The translations under genes were made by a program, and so were the position numbers. Below are positions 48,251-61,639 of a stretch of 64,000 nucleotides of DNA, piece after piece (the first letter of the stretch is position 1; every line of letters starts with the position of its first letter). The stretch is from Myotis daubentonii (lineage: Eukaryota; Chordata; Mammalia; Chiroptera; Vespertilionidae), in NCBI RefSeq assembly GCF_963259705.1, contig NC_081841.1:119297033-119361032 (forward strand). Direction: 5' to 3'. The notes below the pieces were generated by a model, which was not told the DNA's origin, made no database searches, and saw only the letters and a list, made by a program, of their open reading frames with translations.

Positions 48251-48633
48251 GATAATATTAACAACCCCGGGTATTTTATGTGGCGTTTTCACAAAAATGT
48301 CATTTCAAACAGGAAGAATTCCTGTTTATAGAACTCAGAATTTGTGTTTAAAGCTTTTAAATGAGGAGAATACTGTTAATGTTTACAATTGAGGTTGAAT
48401 AGGCGTGGCGTTTTTTGACTGAAACAGTTTATATCCTGAAGGTTCTAGTATATACTCCTAAGGAAAACGTCAAATTGTGGTAAAACTCTTAGAATACACA
48501 ATTGAATTCCCGGGAAATGAATATGAACGTGTAAGAAGCAGTTGAAACACAAGTAAATAGATTGTAACTACATTTAGTGCTGAGTTCAATTACTGAGATT
48601 AGAGGTAGAAAGCTGTGAAATGACGAGAATTCT

Positions 48634-51600
48634 GATAATATTAACTACTCCAGCTATTTTAAGTGGCGTTTTCACAAAAATGTCATTTCAAACAGGAAGA
48701 ATTCCTGTTTATAGAGCTCAGAAGTTGTGTATAAAGCTTTTAAATGAGGAGTCTACTATTTATGTTTAACATTGAGACTTAATTGGCCTGGCGTTTTTTG
48801 ACTGAAACAGTTTATATCCTGAAGGTTCTAGAATATACTCCTAAGAAAAATGTCAAATAGTGGTAAAACTCTTAAAATACACAATTATATTCCAGGGAAA
48901 TGAATATGAACTTGTAACAAACAGTTGAAACACGAGTAAATAGAGTCTAACTCCATTTAATGCCGAGTTCATTTACCTAGACTACAGGTTGAAAGCTCTG
49001 AAATGACGCGAATTCTGATAATATTTACAACTCCGGCTATTTTAAGTGGCGTTTTCACAAAAATGTCATTTCCAACAGGAAGAATTCCTGTTTATAGAGC
49101 TCAGAAGTTCTGTATAAAGCTTTCAAATGAGGAGTGTACTGTTTATGTTTAACATTGAGACTTATTTGGCGTGCCGTTTTTTGACAGAAACAGTTTACAT
49201 CCTGAAGGTTCTAGTATACACTTCTTAGAAATATGTCAAATTGTGGTAAAACTCTTAGAATACACAATTATATTCCCAGAAAATGAATATGAACGTGTAA
49301 GAAGCAGTTGAAACACAAGTAAATAGAATGTACCTACATTTAGTGCTGAGTTCAATTACTGACATTAGAGGTAGAAAGCTCTGAAATGACGAGAATTCTG
49401 ATAATATTAACAACTCCCGCTATTTTAAGTGGCGTTTCCACAAAAATGTCATTTCAAACAGGAAGAATTCCTGTTTATAGAGCTCAGAAGTTCTGTATAA
49501 AGCTTTTAAATGAGGAGTCTACTATTTATGTTTAACATTGAGACTTAATTGGCCTGGCGTTTTTTGACTAAAACAGTTTACATTCTGAAGGTTCTAGTAT
49601 ACACTTCTAAGAAATATGTCAAATTGTGTTAAAACTCTTAAAATACATAATTATCTTTCAAGGAAATGATGATGAACTTGTGAAAAACTGTTGAAACACG
49701 AGTAAATAGAATCTAAATAAGTTGAATGCCGAATTCAATTACCCAGATTACAGGTATAAAGCTCTGAAGTGTCGAGAATTCTGATAATATTAACAACACC
49801 GGGTATTTTATGTGGCGTTTTCACAAAAATGTCATTTCAAACAGGAAGAATTCCTGTTTATAGAACTCAGAACTTGTGTTTAAAGCTTTTAAATGAGGAG
49901 AATACTGTTAATGTTTACAATTGAGGTTGAATAGGCGTGGCGTTTTTTGACTGAAACAGTTTATATCCTGAAGGTTCTAGTATATACTCCTAAGGAAAAC
50001 GTCAAATTGTGGTAAAACTCTTAGAATACTCAATTGAATTCCCGGGAAATGAATATGAACGTGTAAGAAGCAGTTGAAACACAAGTAAATAGAATGTACC
50101 TACATTTAGTGCTGAGTTCAATTACTGACATTAGAGGTAGAAAGCTCTGAAATGACGAGAATTCTGATAATATTAACAACTCCCGCTATTTTAAGTGGCG
50201 TTTCCACAAAAATGTCATTTCCAACAGGAAGAATTCCTGTTTATAGAGCTCAGAAGTTCTGTATAAAGCTTTCAAATGAGGAATGTACTGTTTATGTTTA
50301 ACATTGAGACTTAATTGGCGTGCCGTTTTTTGACAGAAACAGTTTAGATCCTGAAGGTTCTAGTATTCACTTCTAAGAAGTATGTCAAATTGTGGTAAAA
50401 CTCTTAAAATACACAATTATATTGCCGTGAAATGAATATGAACGTGTAAGAAGCAGTAGAAACACAAGTAAATAGAATCTAACTACATTTACTGCCGAGT
50501 TCAATTACCGAGATTACAGGTAGAAAGCTATGAAATGACGCGAATTCTGATAATATTAACGACACCGGACATTTTATGTGGCATTTTCACAAAAATGTCA
50601 TTTCAAACAGGAAGAATTCCTGTTTATAGAACTCAGAACTTTTGTTCAAGGCTTAAATGAGGAGAATACGGTTAATGTTTACAATTGAGGGTGAATTGGC
50701 ATGGCGTTATTTGACTGAAACAGTTTATATCGTGAAGGTTCTAGTATACACTTCACGGGAAAACGTCAAATTGTGGTAAAACTCTTAAAATACACAATTA
50801 TATTCCCAGAAAATGAATATGAACGTGTAAGAAGCAGTTGAAACACAAGTAAATAGAATCTAACTACATTTAGTGCTGAGTTCAATTACTGACATTAGAG
50901 GTAGAAAGCTCTGAAATGACGAGATTCTGATAATATTAACAACTCCCGCTATTTTAAGTGGCGTTTCCACAAAAATGTCATTTCAAACAGGAAGAATTCC
51001 TGTTTATAGAGCTCAGAAGTTGTGTATAAAGCTTTTAAATGAGGAGTGTACTGTTTATGTTTAACATTGAGACTTAATTGGCCAGGCGTTTTTTGACTGA
51101 AACAGTTTATACTGTGAAGGTTCTAGTATATACTTCTTAGGAAACTGTAAAAATGTGGTAAAACTCTTAAAATACACAATTATCTTTCAAGGAAATGATT
51201 ATGAACTTGTGAAAAACTGTTGAAACACGAGTAAATAGAATCTAAATAAGTTTAATGCCGAATTCAATTACCCAGATTACAAGTATAAAGCTCTGAAGTT
51301 TTGAGAATTCTGATAATATTAACAACCCCGGGTATTTTATGTGGCGTTTTCACAAAAATGTCATTTCAAACAGGAAGAATTCCTGTTTATAGAACTCAGA
51401 ATTTGTGTTTAAAGCTTTTAAATGAGGAGAATACTGTTAATGTTTACAATTGAGGTTGAATAGGCGTGGCGTTTTTTGACTGAAACAGTTTATATCCTGA
51501 AGGTTCTAGTATATACTCCTAAGGAAAACGTCAAATTGTGGTAAAACTCTTAGAATACACAATTGAATTCCCGGGAAATGAATATGAACGTGTAAGAAGC

Positions 51601-51694
51601 AGTTGAAACACAAGTAAATAGATTGTAACTACATTTAGTGCTGAGTTCAATTACTGAGATTAGAGGTAGAAAGCTGTGAAATGACGAGAATTCT
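48634..51694 (+). repeat. 8-mer HOR unit 3, 3,061 bp, with replaced internal monomers
   Basis: Monomers start at 48634 (B), 49017 (C/E; start motif GATAATATTTAC), 49400 (F head with D tail), 49783 (E), 50166 (F), 50549 (G), 50929 (H) and 51312 (A). The length and the last five monomers match the two preceding units. Monomers two and three are replaced by a C with the E tail AATAGAATGTACCTAC and by a hybrid that runs F, then CTACTATTTATG and GGCCTGGCG, then D from ATACATAATT onward. B is the 383-bp form rather than the 384-bp form. Confidence 0.88.
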
Positions 51695-53609
51695 GATAAT
51701 ATTAACTACTCCAGCTATTTTAAGTGGCGTTTTCACAAAAATGTCATTTCAAACAGGAAGAATTCCTGTTTATAGAGCTCAGAAGTTGTGTATAAAGCTT
51801 TTAAATGAGGAGTCTACTATTTATGTTTAACATTGAGACTTAATTGGCCTGGCGTTTTTTGACTGAAACAGTTTATATCCTGAAGGTTCTAGAATATACT
51901 CCTAAGAAAAATGTCAAATAGTGGTAAAACTCTTAAAATACACAATTATATTCCAGGGAAATGAATATGAACTTGTAACAAACAGTTGAAACACGAGTAA
52001 ATAGAGTCTAACTCCATTTAATGCCGAGTTCATTTACCTAGACTACAGGTTGAAAGCTCTGAAATGACGCGAATTCTGATAATATTTACAACTCCGGCTA
52101 TTTTAAGTGGCGTTTTCACAAAAATGTCATTTCCAACAGGAAGAATTCCTGTTTATAGAGCTCAGAAGTTCTGTATAAAGCTTTCAAATGAGGAGTGTAC
52201 TGTTTATGTTTAACATTGAGACTTATTTGGCGTGCCGTTTTTTGACAGAAACAGTTTACATCCTGAAGGTTCTAGTATACACTTCTTAGAAATATGTCAA
52301 ATTGTGGTAAAACTCTTAGAATACACAATTATATTCCCAGAAAATGAATATGAACGTGTAAGAAGCAGTTGAAACACAAGTAAATAGAATGTACCTACAT
52401 TTAGTGCTGAGTTCAATTACTGACATTAGAGGTAGAAAGCTCTGAAATGACGAGAATTCTGATAATATTAACAACTCCCGCTATTTTAAGTGGCGTTTCC
52501 ACAAAAATGTCATTTCAAACAGGAAGAATTCCTGTTTATAGAGCTCAGAAGTTCTGTATAAAGCTTTCAAATGAGGAGTGTACTATTTATGTTTAACATT
52601 GAGACTTAATTGGCCTGGCGTTTTTTGACTAAAACAGTTTACATTCTGAAGGTTCTAGTATACACTTCTAAGAAATATGTCAAATTGTGGTAAAACTCTT
52701 AAAATACACAATTATATTGCCGTGAAATGAATATGAACGTGTAAGAAGCAGTAGAAACACAAGTAAATAGAATCTAACTACATTTACTGCCGAGTTCAAT
52801 TACTGAGATTACAGGTAGAAAGCTATGAAATGACGCGAATTCTGATAATATTAACAACCCCGGGTATTTTATGTGGCGTTTTCACAAAAATGTCATTTCA
52901 AACAGGAAGAATTCCTGTTTATAGAACTCAGAACTTGTGTTTAAAGCTTTTAAATGAGGAGAATACTGTAAATGTTTACAATTGAGGTTGAATAGGCGTG
53001 GAGTTTTTTGACTGAAACAGTTTATATCCTGAAGGTTCTAGTATACACTTCAAAGGAAAATGACAAATTGTGGTAAAACTCTTAAAATACACAATTAAAT
53101 TCCCGGGTAATGAATATGAACGTGTAAGAAGCAGTTGAAACACAAGTAAATAGATTGTAACTACATTTAGTACCGAGTTCATTTACCTAGACTACAGGTA
53201 GAAAGCTCTTAAATGACGCGAATTCTGATAATATTAACAACTCCGGCTATTTTAAGTGGCGTTTTCACAAAAATGTCATTTCCAACAGGAAGAATTCCTG
53301 TTTATAGAGCTCAGAAGTTCTGTATAAAGTTTTCAAATGAGGAGTGTACTGTTTATGTTTAACATTGAGACTTAATTGGCGTGCCGTTTTTTGACTGAAA
53401 CCGTTTATATCCTGAAGGTTCTAGTATACACTTCTAAGGAAAACGTCAAATTGTGGTAAAAATCTTAAAATACACAATTATATTCCCAGAAAATTAATAT
53501 GAACGTGTAAGAAGCAGTTGAAACACAAGTAAATAGAATCTATCTACATTTAGTGCTGAGTTCAATTACTGAGATTAGAGGTAGAAAGCTGTGAAATGAC
53601 GAGAATTCT
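51695..53609 (+). repeat. Five mostly rearranged monomers joining the 8-mers to the right flank
   Basis: Monomers start at 51695 (B), 52078 (C/E), 52461 (F-like with CTATTTATG and GGCCTGGCG), 52844 (A/B-type) and 53227. At 52844 an F tail (AGCTATGAAATGACGCG) runs into the A-type head AACCCCGGG, so G and H are skipped; the join lies within or next to the start motif. The last monomer begins as C and ends as the right-flank G type (GAAACCGTTTATATCC, AAAATTAATATG, ATCTATCTAC). This hybrid leads into the diverged units that follow. Confidence 0.82.
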
Positions 53610-56287
53610 GATAATATTAACACATCCCGCTATTTTAAGTGCGTTTCCACAAAAATGTCATTTCAAACAGGAAGAATTCCTGTTTATAGAGCTCAGAAGT
53701 TGTGTATAAAGCTTTTAAATGAGGAGTCTACTGTTTATGTTTAACATTGAGACTTAATTGGCCTGGCGTTTTTTGACTGAAACAGTTTTTATCCTGAAGG
53801 TTCTAGAATATACTCCTAAGAAAAATGTCAAATAGTGGTAAAACTCTTAAAATACACAATTATATTCCAGGGAAATGAATATGAACTTGTAACGAACAGT
53901 TGAAACACGAGTAAATAGGGTCTAACTCCATTTAATGCCGAGTTCATTTACCTAGACTACAGGTAGAAAGCTCTGAAATGACGCGCATTCTGATAATATT
54001 AACAACTCCGGCTATTTTAAGTGGCGTTTCCACAAAAATGTCATTTCAAACAGGAAGAATTCCTGTTTATAGAGCTCAGAAGTTGTGTATAAAGCTTTTA
54101 AATGAGGAGTCTACTGTTTATGTTTAACATTGAGACTTAATTGGCCAGGCGTTTTTTGACTGAAACAGTTTATACTGTGAATGTTCTAGTATATACTTCT
54201 TAGGAAACTTTAAAAATGTGGTAAAACTCTTAAAATACACAATTATCTTTCAAGGAAATGATTATGAACTTGTGAAAAACTGTTGAAACACGAGTAAATA
54301 GAATCTAAATAAGTTTAATGCCGAATTCAATTACCCAGATTACAGGTATAAAGCTCTGAAGTGTTGAGAATTCTGATAATATTAACAACACCGGGTATTT
54401 TATGTGGCGTTATGACAAAAATGTCATTTCAAACAGGAAGAATTCCTGTTTATAGAACTCAGAACTTGTGTTTAAAGCTTTTAAATGAGGAGTATACTGT
54501 TAATGTTTACAATTGAGGTTGAATAGGCGTGGCGTTTTTTGACTGAAACAGTTTATATCCTGAAGGTTCTAGTATATACTCCTAAGGAAAACGTCAAATT
54601 GTGGTAAAACTCTTAGAATACACAATTGAATTCCCGGGAAATGAATATGAACGTGTAAGAAGCAGTTGAAACACAAGTAAATAGAATGTAACTACATTTA
54701 GTGCTGAGTTCAATTACTGAGATTAGAGGTAGATAGCTGTGAAATGACGAGAATTCTGATAATATTAACTACTCCGGCTATTTTAAGTGGCGTTTTCACC
54801 AAAATGTCATTTCATACAGGAAGAATTCCTGTTCATAGAGCTCAGAAGTTGTGTATAAAGCTTTTAAATGAGGAGTCTACTGTTTATGTTTAACATTGAG
54901 ACTTAATTGGCCTGGCGTTTTTTGACTGAAACAGTTTTTATCCTGAAGGTTCTAGAATATACTCCTAAGAAAAATGTCAAATAGTGGTAAAACTCTTAAA
55001 ATACACAATTATATTCGAGGGAAATGAATATGAACTTGTAACAAACAGTTGAAACACGAGTAAATAGAGTCTAACTCCATTTAATGCCGAGTTCATTTAC
55101 CTAGACTACAGGTAGAAAGCTCTGAAATGACGCGAATTCTGATAATATTAACAACTCCGGCTATTTTAAGTGGCGTTTTCACAAAAATGTCATTTCCAAC
55201 AGGAAGAATTCCTGTTTATAGAGCTCAGAAGTTCTGTATAAAGCTTTCAAATGAGGAGTGTATTGTTTATGTTTAACATTGAGACTTAATTGGCGTGCCG
55301 TTTTTTGACAGAAACAGTTTACATCCTGAAAGTTCTAGTACACACTTCTAAGAAATATGTCAAATTGTGGTAAAACTCTTAAAATACACAATTATATTGC
55401 CGTGAAATGAATATGAACGTGTAAGAAGCAGTAGAAACACAAGTAAATAGAATCTAACTACATTTACTGCCGAGTTCAATTACCGAGATTACAGGTAGAA
55501 AGCTATGATATGAAGCGAATTCTGATACTATTAACGACACCGGATATTTTATGTGGCGTTTTCACAAAAATGTCATTTCCAACAGGAAGAATTCCTGTTT
55601 ATAGAGCTCAGAAGTTCTGTATAAAGCTTTCAAATGAGGAGTGTACTGTTTATGTTTAACATGGAGACTTAATTGGCGTGCCGTTTTTTGACAGAAACAG
55701 TTTACATCCTGAAGGTTCTAGTATACACTTCTAAGAAATATGTCAAATTGTGGTAAAACTCTTAAAATACACAATTATATTGCCGTGAAATGAATATGAA
55801 CGTGTAAGAAGCAGTAGAAACACAAGTAAATAGAATCTAACTACATTTACTGCCGAGTTCAATTACCGAGATTATAGGTAGAAAGCTATTAAATGACGCG
55901 AATTCTGATAATATTAACGACACCGGACATTTTATGTGGCGTTTTCACAAAAATGTCATTTCAAACAGGAAGAATTCCTGTTTATAGAACTCAGAACTTT
56001 TGTTCAAAGCTTAAATGAGGAGAATACGGTTAATGTTTACAATTGAGGGTGAATTGGCATGGCGTTTTTTGACTGAAACCGTTTATATCCTGAAGGTTCT
56101 AGTATACACTTCTAAGGAAAACGTCAAATTGTGGTAAAAATCTTAAAATACACAATTATATTCCCAGAAAATTAATATGAACGTGTAAGAAGCAGTTGAA
56201 ACACAAGTAAATAGAATCTATCTACATTTAGTGCTGAGTTCAATTACTGAGATTAGAGGTAGAAAGCTGTGAAATGACGAGAATTCT
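53610..56287 (+). repeat. Right-flank HOR unit 1, 7 monomers, 2,678 bp
   Basis: Monomers start at 53610, 53992, 54375, 54758, 55141, 55524 and 55907. The first has a distinctive CACATCCCGC head, lacks one G in AAGTGCGTTTCC (382 bp) and has a B tail. It is followed by D-like, A/E-like (GGCGTTATGAC), B (TACTCCGGC), C/F, a monomer with a GACACCGGATATT head and C/F body, and G with a restored AAGCTT. These monomers carry many changes not seen to the left of 53,000. Confidence 0.85.
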
Positions 56288-58581
56288 GATAATATTAACA
56301 CATCCCGCTATTTTAAGTGCGTTTCCACAAAAATGTCATTTCAAACAGGAAGAATTCCTGTTTATAGAGCTCAGAAGTTGTGTATAAAGCTTTTAAATGA
56401 GGAGTCTACTGTTTATGTTTAACATTGAGACTTAATTGGCCTGGCGTTTTTTGACTGAAACAGTTTTTATCCTGAAGGTTCTAGAATATACTCCTAAGAA
56501 AAATGTCAAATAGTGGTAAAACTCTTAAAATACACAATTATATTCCAGGGAAATGAATATGAACTTGAAAAAACAGTTGAAACACGAGTAAATAGAGTCT
56601 AACTCCATTTAATGCCGAGTTCATTTACCTAGACTACAGGTAGAAAGCTCTGAAATGACGCGCATTCTGATAATATTAACAACTCCGGCTATTTTAAGTG
56701 GCGTTTCCACAAAAATGTCATTTCAAACAGGAAGAATTCCTGTTTATAGAGCTCAGAAGTTGTGTATAAAGCTTTTAAATGAGGAGTCTACTGTTTATGT
56801 TTAACATTGAGACTTAATTGGCCAGGCGTTTTTTGACTGAAACAGTTTATACTGTGAATGTTCTAGTATATACTTCTTAGGAAACTTTAAAAATGTGGTA
56901 AAACTCTTAAAATACACAATTATCTTTCAAGGAAATGATTATGAACTTGTGAAAAACTGTTGAAACACGAGTAAATAGAATCTAAATAAGTTTAATGCCG
57001 AATTCAATTACCCAGATTACAGGTATAAAGCTCTGAAGTGTTGAGAATTCTGATAATATTAACAACACCGGGTATTTTATGTGGCGTTATGACAAAAATG
57101 TCATTTCAAACAGGAAGAATTCCTGTTTATAGAACTCAGAACTTGTGTTTAAAGCTTTTAAATGAGGAGTATACTGTTAATGTTTACAATTGAGGTTGAA
57201 TAGGCGTGGCGTTTTTTGACTGAAACAGTTTATATCCTGAAGGTTCTAGTATATACTCCTAAGGAAAACGTCAAATTGTGGTAAAACTCTTAGAATACAC
57301 AATTGAATTCCCGGGAAATGAATATGAACGTGTAAGAAGCAGTTGAAACACAAGTAAATAGATTGTAACTACATTTAGTGCTGAGTTCAATTACTGAGAT
57401 TAGAGGTAGAAAGCTGTGAAATGACGAGAATTCTGATAATATTAACTACTCCAGCTATTTTAAGTGGCGTTTTCACAAAAATGTCATTTCAAACAGGAAG
57501 AATTCCTGTTTATAGAGCTCAGAAGTTGTGTATAAAGCTTTTAAATGAGGAGTCTACTATTTATGTTTAACATGGAGACTTAATTGGCCTGGCGTTTTTT
57601 GACTGAAACAGTTTATATCCTGAAAGTTCTAGTATACACTTCTAAGAAATATGTCAAATTGTGGTAAAACTCTTAAAATACACAATTATATTGCCGTGAA
57701 ATGAATATGAACGTGTAAGAAGCAGTAGAAACACAAGTAAATAGAATCTAACTACATTTACTGCCGAGTTCAATTACCGAGATTACAGGTAGAAAGCTAT
57801 GATATGACGCGAATTCTGATACTATTAACGACACCGGATATTTTATGTGGCGTTTTCACAAAAATGTCATTTCCAACAGGAAGAATTCCTGTTTATAGAG
57901 CTCAGAAGTTCTGTATAAAGCTTTCAAATGAGGAGTGTACTGTTTATGTTTAACATGGAGACTTAATTGGCGTGCCGTTTTTTGACAGAAACAGTTTACA
58001 TCCTGAAAGTTCTAGTATACACTTCTAAGAAATATGTCAAATTGTGGTAAAACTCTTAGAATACACAATTATATTCCCAGAAAATGAATATGAACGTGTA
58101 AGAAGCAGTTGAAACACAAGTAAATAGAATCTAACTACATTTACTGCCGAGTTCAATTACCGAGATTACAGGTAGAAAACTATGAAATGACGCGAATTCT
58201 GATAATATTAACGACACCGGATATTTTATGTGACGTTTTCACAAAAATGTCATTTCAAACAGGAAGAATTCCTGTTTATAGAACTCAGAACTTTTGTTCA
58301 AAGCTTAAATGAGGAGAATACGGTTAATGTTTACAATTGAGGGTGAATTGGCATGGCGTTTTTTGACTGAAACCGTTTATATCCTGAAGGTTCTAGTATA
58401 CACTTCTAAGGAAAACGTCAAATTGTGGTAAAAATCTTAAAATACACAATTATATTCCCAGAAAATTAATATGAACGTGTAAGAAGCAGTTGAAACACAA
58501 GTAAATAGAATCTATCTACATTTAGTGCTGAGTTCAATTACTGAGATTAGAGGTAGAAAGCTGTGAAATGAGGAGAATTCT
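56288..58581 (+). repeat. Right-flank HOR unit 2, 6 monomers, 2,294 bp
   Basis: Monomers start at 56288, 56669, 57052, 57435, 57818 and 58201. The order follows unit 1, but the B and C/F monomers are fused: the one at 57435 begins TACTCCAGC as B and ends as F. The first monomer is 381 bp because it also loses a base in AACTTGAAAAAACAG. This is a one-monomer deletion relative to unit 1. Confidence 0.84.
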
Positions 58582-61500
58582 GATAATATTAACACATCCC
58601 GCTATTTTAAGTGCGTTTCCACAAAAATGTCATTTCAAACAGGAAGAATTCCTGTTTATAGAGCTCAGAAGTTGTGTATAAAGCTTTTAAATGAGGAGTC
58701 TACTGTTTATGTTTAACATTGAGACTTAATTGGCCTGGCGTTTTTTGACTGAAACAGTTTATATCCTGAAGGTTCTAGAATATACTCCTAAGAAAAATGT
58801 CAAATAGTGGTAAAACTCTTAAAATACACAATTATATTCCCAGAAAATTAATATGAACGTGTAAGAAGCAGTTGAAACACAAGTAAATAGAATCTATCTA
58901 CATTTAGTGCTGAGTTCAATTACTGAGATTAGAGGTAGAAAGCTGTGAAATGACGAGAATTCTGATAATATTAACACATCCCGCTATTTTAAGTGCGTTT
59001 CCACAAAAATGTCATTTCAAACAGGAAGAATTCCTGTTTATAGAGCTCAGAAGTTGTGTATAAAGCTTTTAAATGAGGAGTCTACTGTTTATGTTTAACA
59101 TTGAGACTTGATTGGCCAGGCGTTTTTTGACTGAGACAGTTTATACTGTGAAAGTTCTAGTATATACTTCTTAGGAAACTGTAAAAATGTGGTAAAACTC
59201 TTAAAATACACAATTATCTTTCAAGGAAATGATTATGAACTTGTGAAAAACTGTTGAAACACGAGTAAATAGAATCTAAATAAGTTTAATGCCGAATTCA
59301 ATTACCCAGATTACAGGTATAAAGCTCTGAAGTGTCGAGAATTCTGATAATATTAACAACACCGGGTATTTTATGTGGCGTTATGACAAAAATGTCATTT
59401 CAAACAGGAAGAATTCCTGTTTATAGAACTGAGAACTTGTGTTTAAAGCTTTTAAATGAGGAGAATACTGTTAATGTTTACAATTGAGGTTGAATAGGCG
59501 TGGCGTTTTTTGACTGAAACAGTTTATATCCTGAAGGTTCTAGTATATACTCCTAAGGAAAACGTCAAATTGTGGTAAAACTCTTAGAATACACAATTGA
59601 ATTCCCGGGAAATGAATATGAACGTGTAAGAAGCAGTTGAAACACAAGTAAATAGAATGTAACTACATTTAGTGCTGAGTTCAATTACTGAGATTAGAGG
59701 TAGAAAGCTGTGAAATGACGAGAATTCTGATAATATTAACTACTCCGGCTATTTTAAGTGGCGTTTTCACAAAAACGTCATTTCATACAGGAAGAATTCC
59801 TGTTTATAGAGCTCAGAAGTTGTGTATAAAGCTTTTAAATGAGGAGTCTACTGTTTATGTTTAACATTGAGACTTAATTGGCCTGGCGTTTTTTGACTGA
59901 AACAGTTTTTATCCTGAAGGTTCTAGAATATACTCCTAAGAAAAATGTCAAATAGTGGTAAAACTCTTAAAATACACAATTATATTCGAGGGAAATGAAT
60001 ATGAACTTGTAACAAACAGTTGAAACACGAGTAAATAGAGTCTAACTCCATTTAATGCCGAGTTCATTTACCTAGACTACAGGTAGAAAGCTCTGAAATG
60101 ACGCGAATTCTGATAATATTAACAACTCCGGCTATTTTAAGTGGCGTTTTCACAAAAATGTCATTTCCAACAGGAAGAATTCCTGTTTATAGAGCTCAGA
60201 AGTTCTGTATAAAGCTTTCAAATGAGGAGTGTATTGTTTATGTTTAACATTGAGACTTAATTGGCGTGCCGTTTTTTGACAGAAACAGTTTACATCCTGA
60301 AAGTTCTAGTATACACTTCTAAGAAATATGTCAAATTGTGGTAAAACTCTTAAAATACACAATTATATTGCCGTGAAATGAATATGAACGTGTAAGAAGC
60401 AGTAGAAACACAAGTAAATGGAATCTAACTACATTTACTGCCGAGTTCAATTACCGAGATTACAGGTAGAAAGCTATGATATGACGCGAATTCTGATACT
60501 ATTAACGACACCGGATATTTTATGTGGCGTTTTCACAAAAATGTCATTTCCAACAGGAAGAATTCCTGTTTATAGAGCTCAGAAGTTCTGTATAAAGCTT
60601 TCAAATGAGGAGTGTACTGTTTATGTTTAACATGGAGACTTAATTGGTGTGCCGTTTTTTGACAGAAACAGTTTACATCCTGAAGGTTCTAGTATACACT
60701 TCTAAGAAATATGTCAAATTGTGGTAAAACTCTTAAAATACACAATTATATTGCCGTGAAATGAATATGAACGTGTAAGAAGCAGTAGAAACACAAGTAA
60801 ATAGAATCTAACTACATTTACTGCCGAGTTCAATTACCGAGATTACAGGTAGAAAGCTATGAAATGACGCGAATTCTGATAATATTAACGATACCGGACA
60901 TTTTATGTGGCGTTTTCACAAAAATGTCATTTCAAACAGGAAGAATTCCTGTTTATAGAACTCAGAACTTTTGTTCAAAGCTTAAATGAGGAGAATACGG
61001 TTAATGTTTACAATTGAGGGTGAATTGGCATGGCGTTTTTTGACTGAAACCGTTTATATCCTGAAGGTTCTAGTATACACTTCTAAGGAAAACGTCAAAT
61101 TGTGGTAAAACTCTTAGAATACACAATTATATTCCCAGAAAATGAATATGAACGTGTAAGAAGCAGTTGAAACACAAGTAAATAGAATCTAACTACATTT
61201 ACTGCCGAGTTCAATTACCGAGATTACAGGTAGAAAACTATGAAATGTCGCGAATTCTGATAATATTAACGACACCGGATATTTTATGTGGCGTTTTCAC
61301 AAAAATGTCATTTCAAACAGGAAGAATTCCTGTTTATAGAACTCAGAACTTTTGTTCAAAGCTTAAATGAGGAGAATACGGTTAATGTTTACAATTGAGG
61401 GTGAATTGGCATGGCGTTTTTTGACTGAAACCGTTTATATCCTGAAGGTTCTAGTATACACTTCTAAGGAAAACGTCAAATTGTGGTAAAAATCTTAAAA

Positions 61501-61639
61501 TACACAATTATATTCCCAGAAAATTAATATGAACGTGTAAGAAGCAGTTGAAACACAAGTAAATAGAATCTATCTACATTTAGTGCTGAGTTCAATTACT
61601 GAGATTAGAGGTAGAAAGCTGTGAAATGACGAGAATTCT
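58582..61639 (+). repeat. Right-flank HOR unit 3, 8 monomers, 3,058 bp
   Basis: Monomers start at 58582, 58964, 59346, 59729, 60112, 60495, 60878 and 61259. Two consecutive monomers have the CACATCCCGC head; the first ends in a G-type tail (AAAATTAATATG, ATCTATCTAC) and the second in a D-type tail. Two consecutive G-type monomers close the unit, the second after AAAACTATGAAATGTCG. Duplication of single monomers explains the extra length. Confidence 0.84.

Larger units (their letters stand above)
45573..48633 (+). repeat. 8-mer HOR unit 2, 3,061 bp: B-C-D-E-F-G-H-A
   Basis: Monomers start at 45573, 45957, 46339, 46722, 47105, 47488, 47868 and 48251, each 3,061 bases after its counterpart in the previous unit. 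Shared rare markers include TTTTAAAATGAGG and TTAATAGGAAC in B, GTGGGGTTTTC in C, ATACATAATT and GATGATGAAC in D, TTTCCAACAGG in F, and TTCACGGGAAAACG in G. One private change is TTTATGCTGTG near 48050 in H. Confidence 0.93.

Noticed and set aside
60418..60630. 70-codon plus-strand ORF
   Set aside because: Its ATG arises from AAATGGAATC where sister copies have AAATAGAATC, and it spans a monomer boundary. There is no sign of coding constraint.
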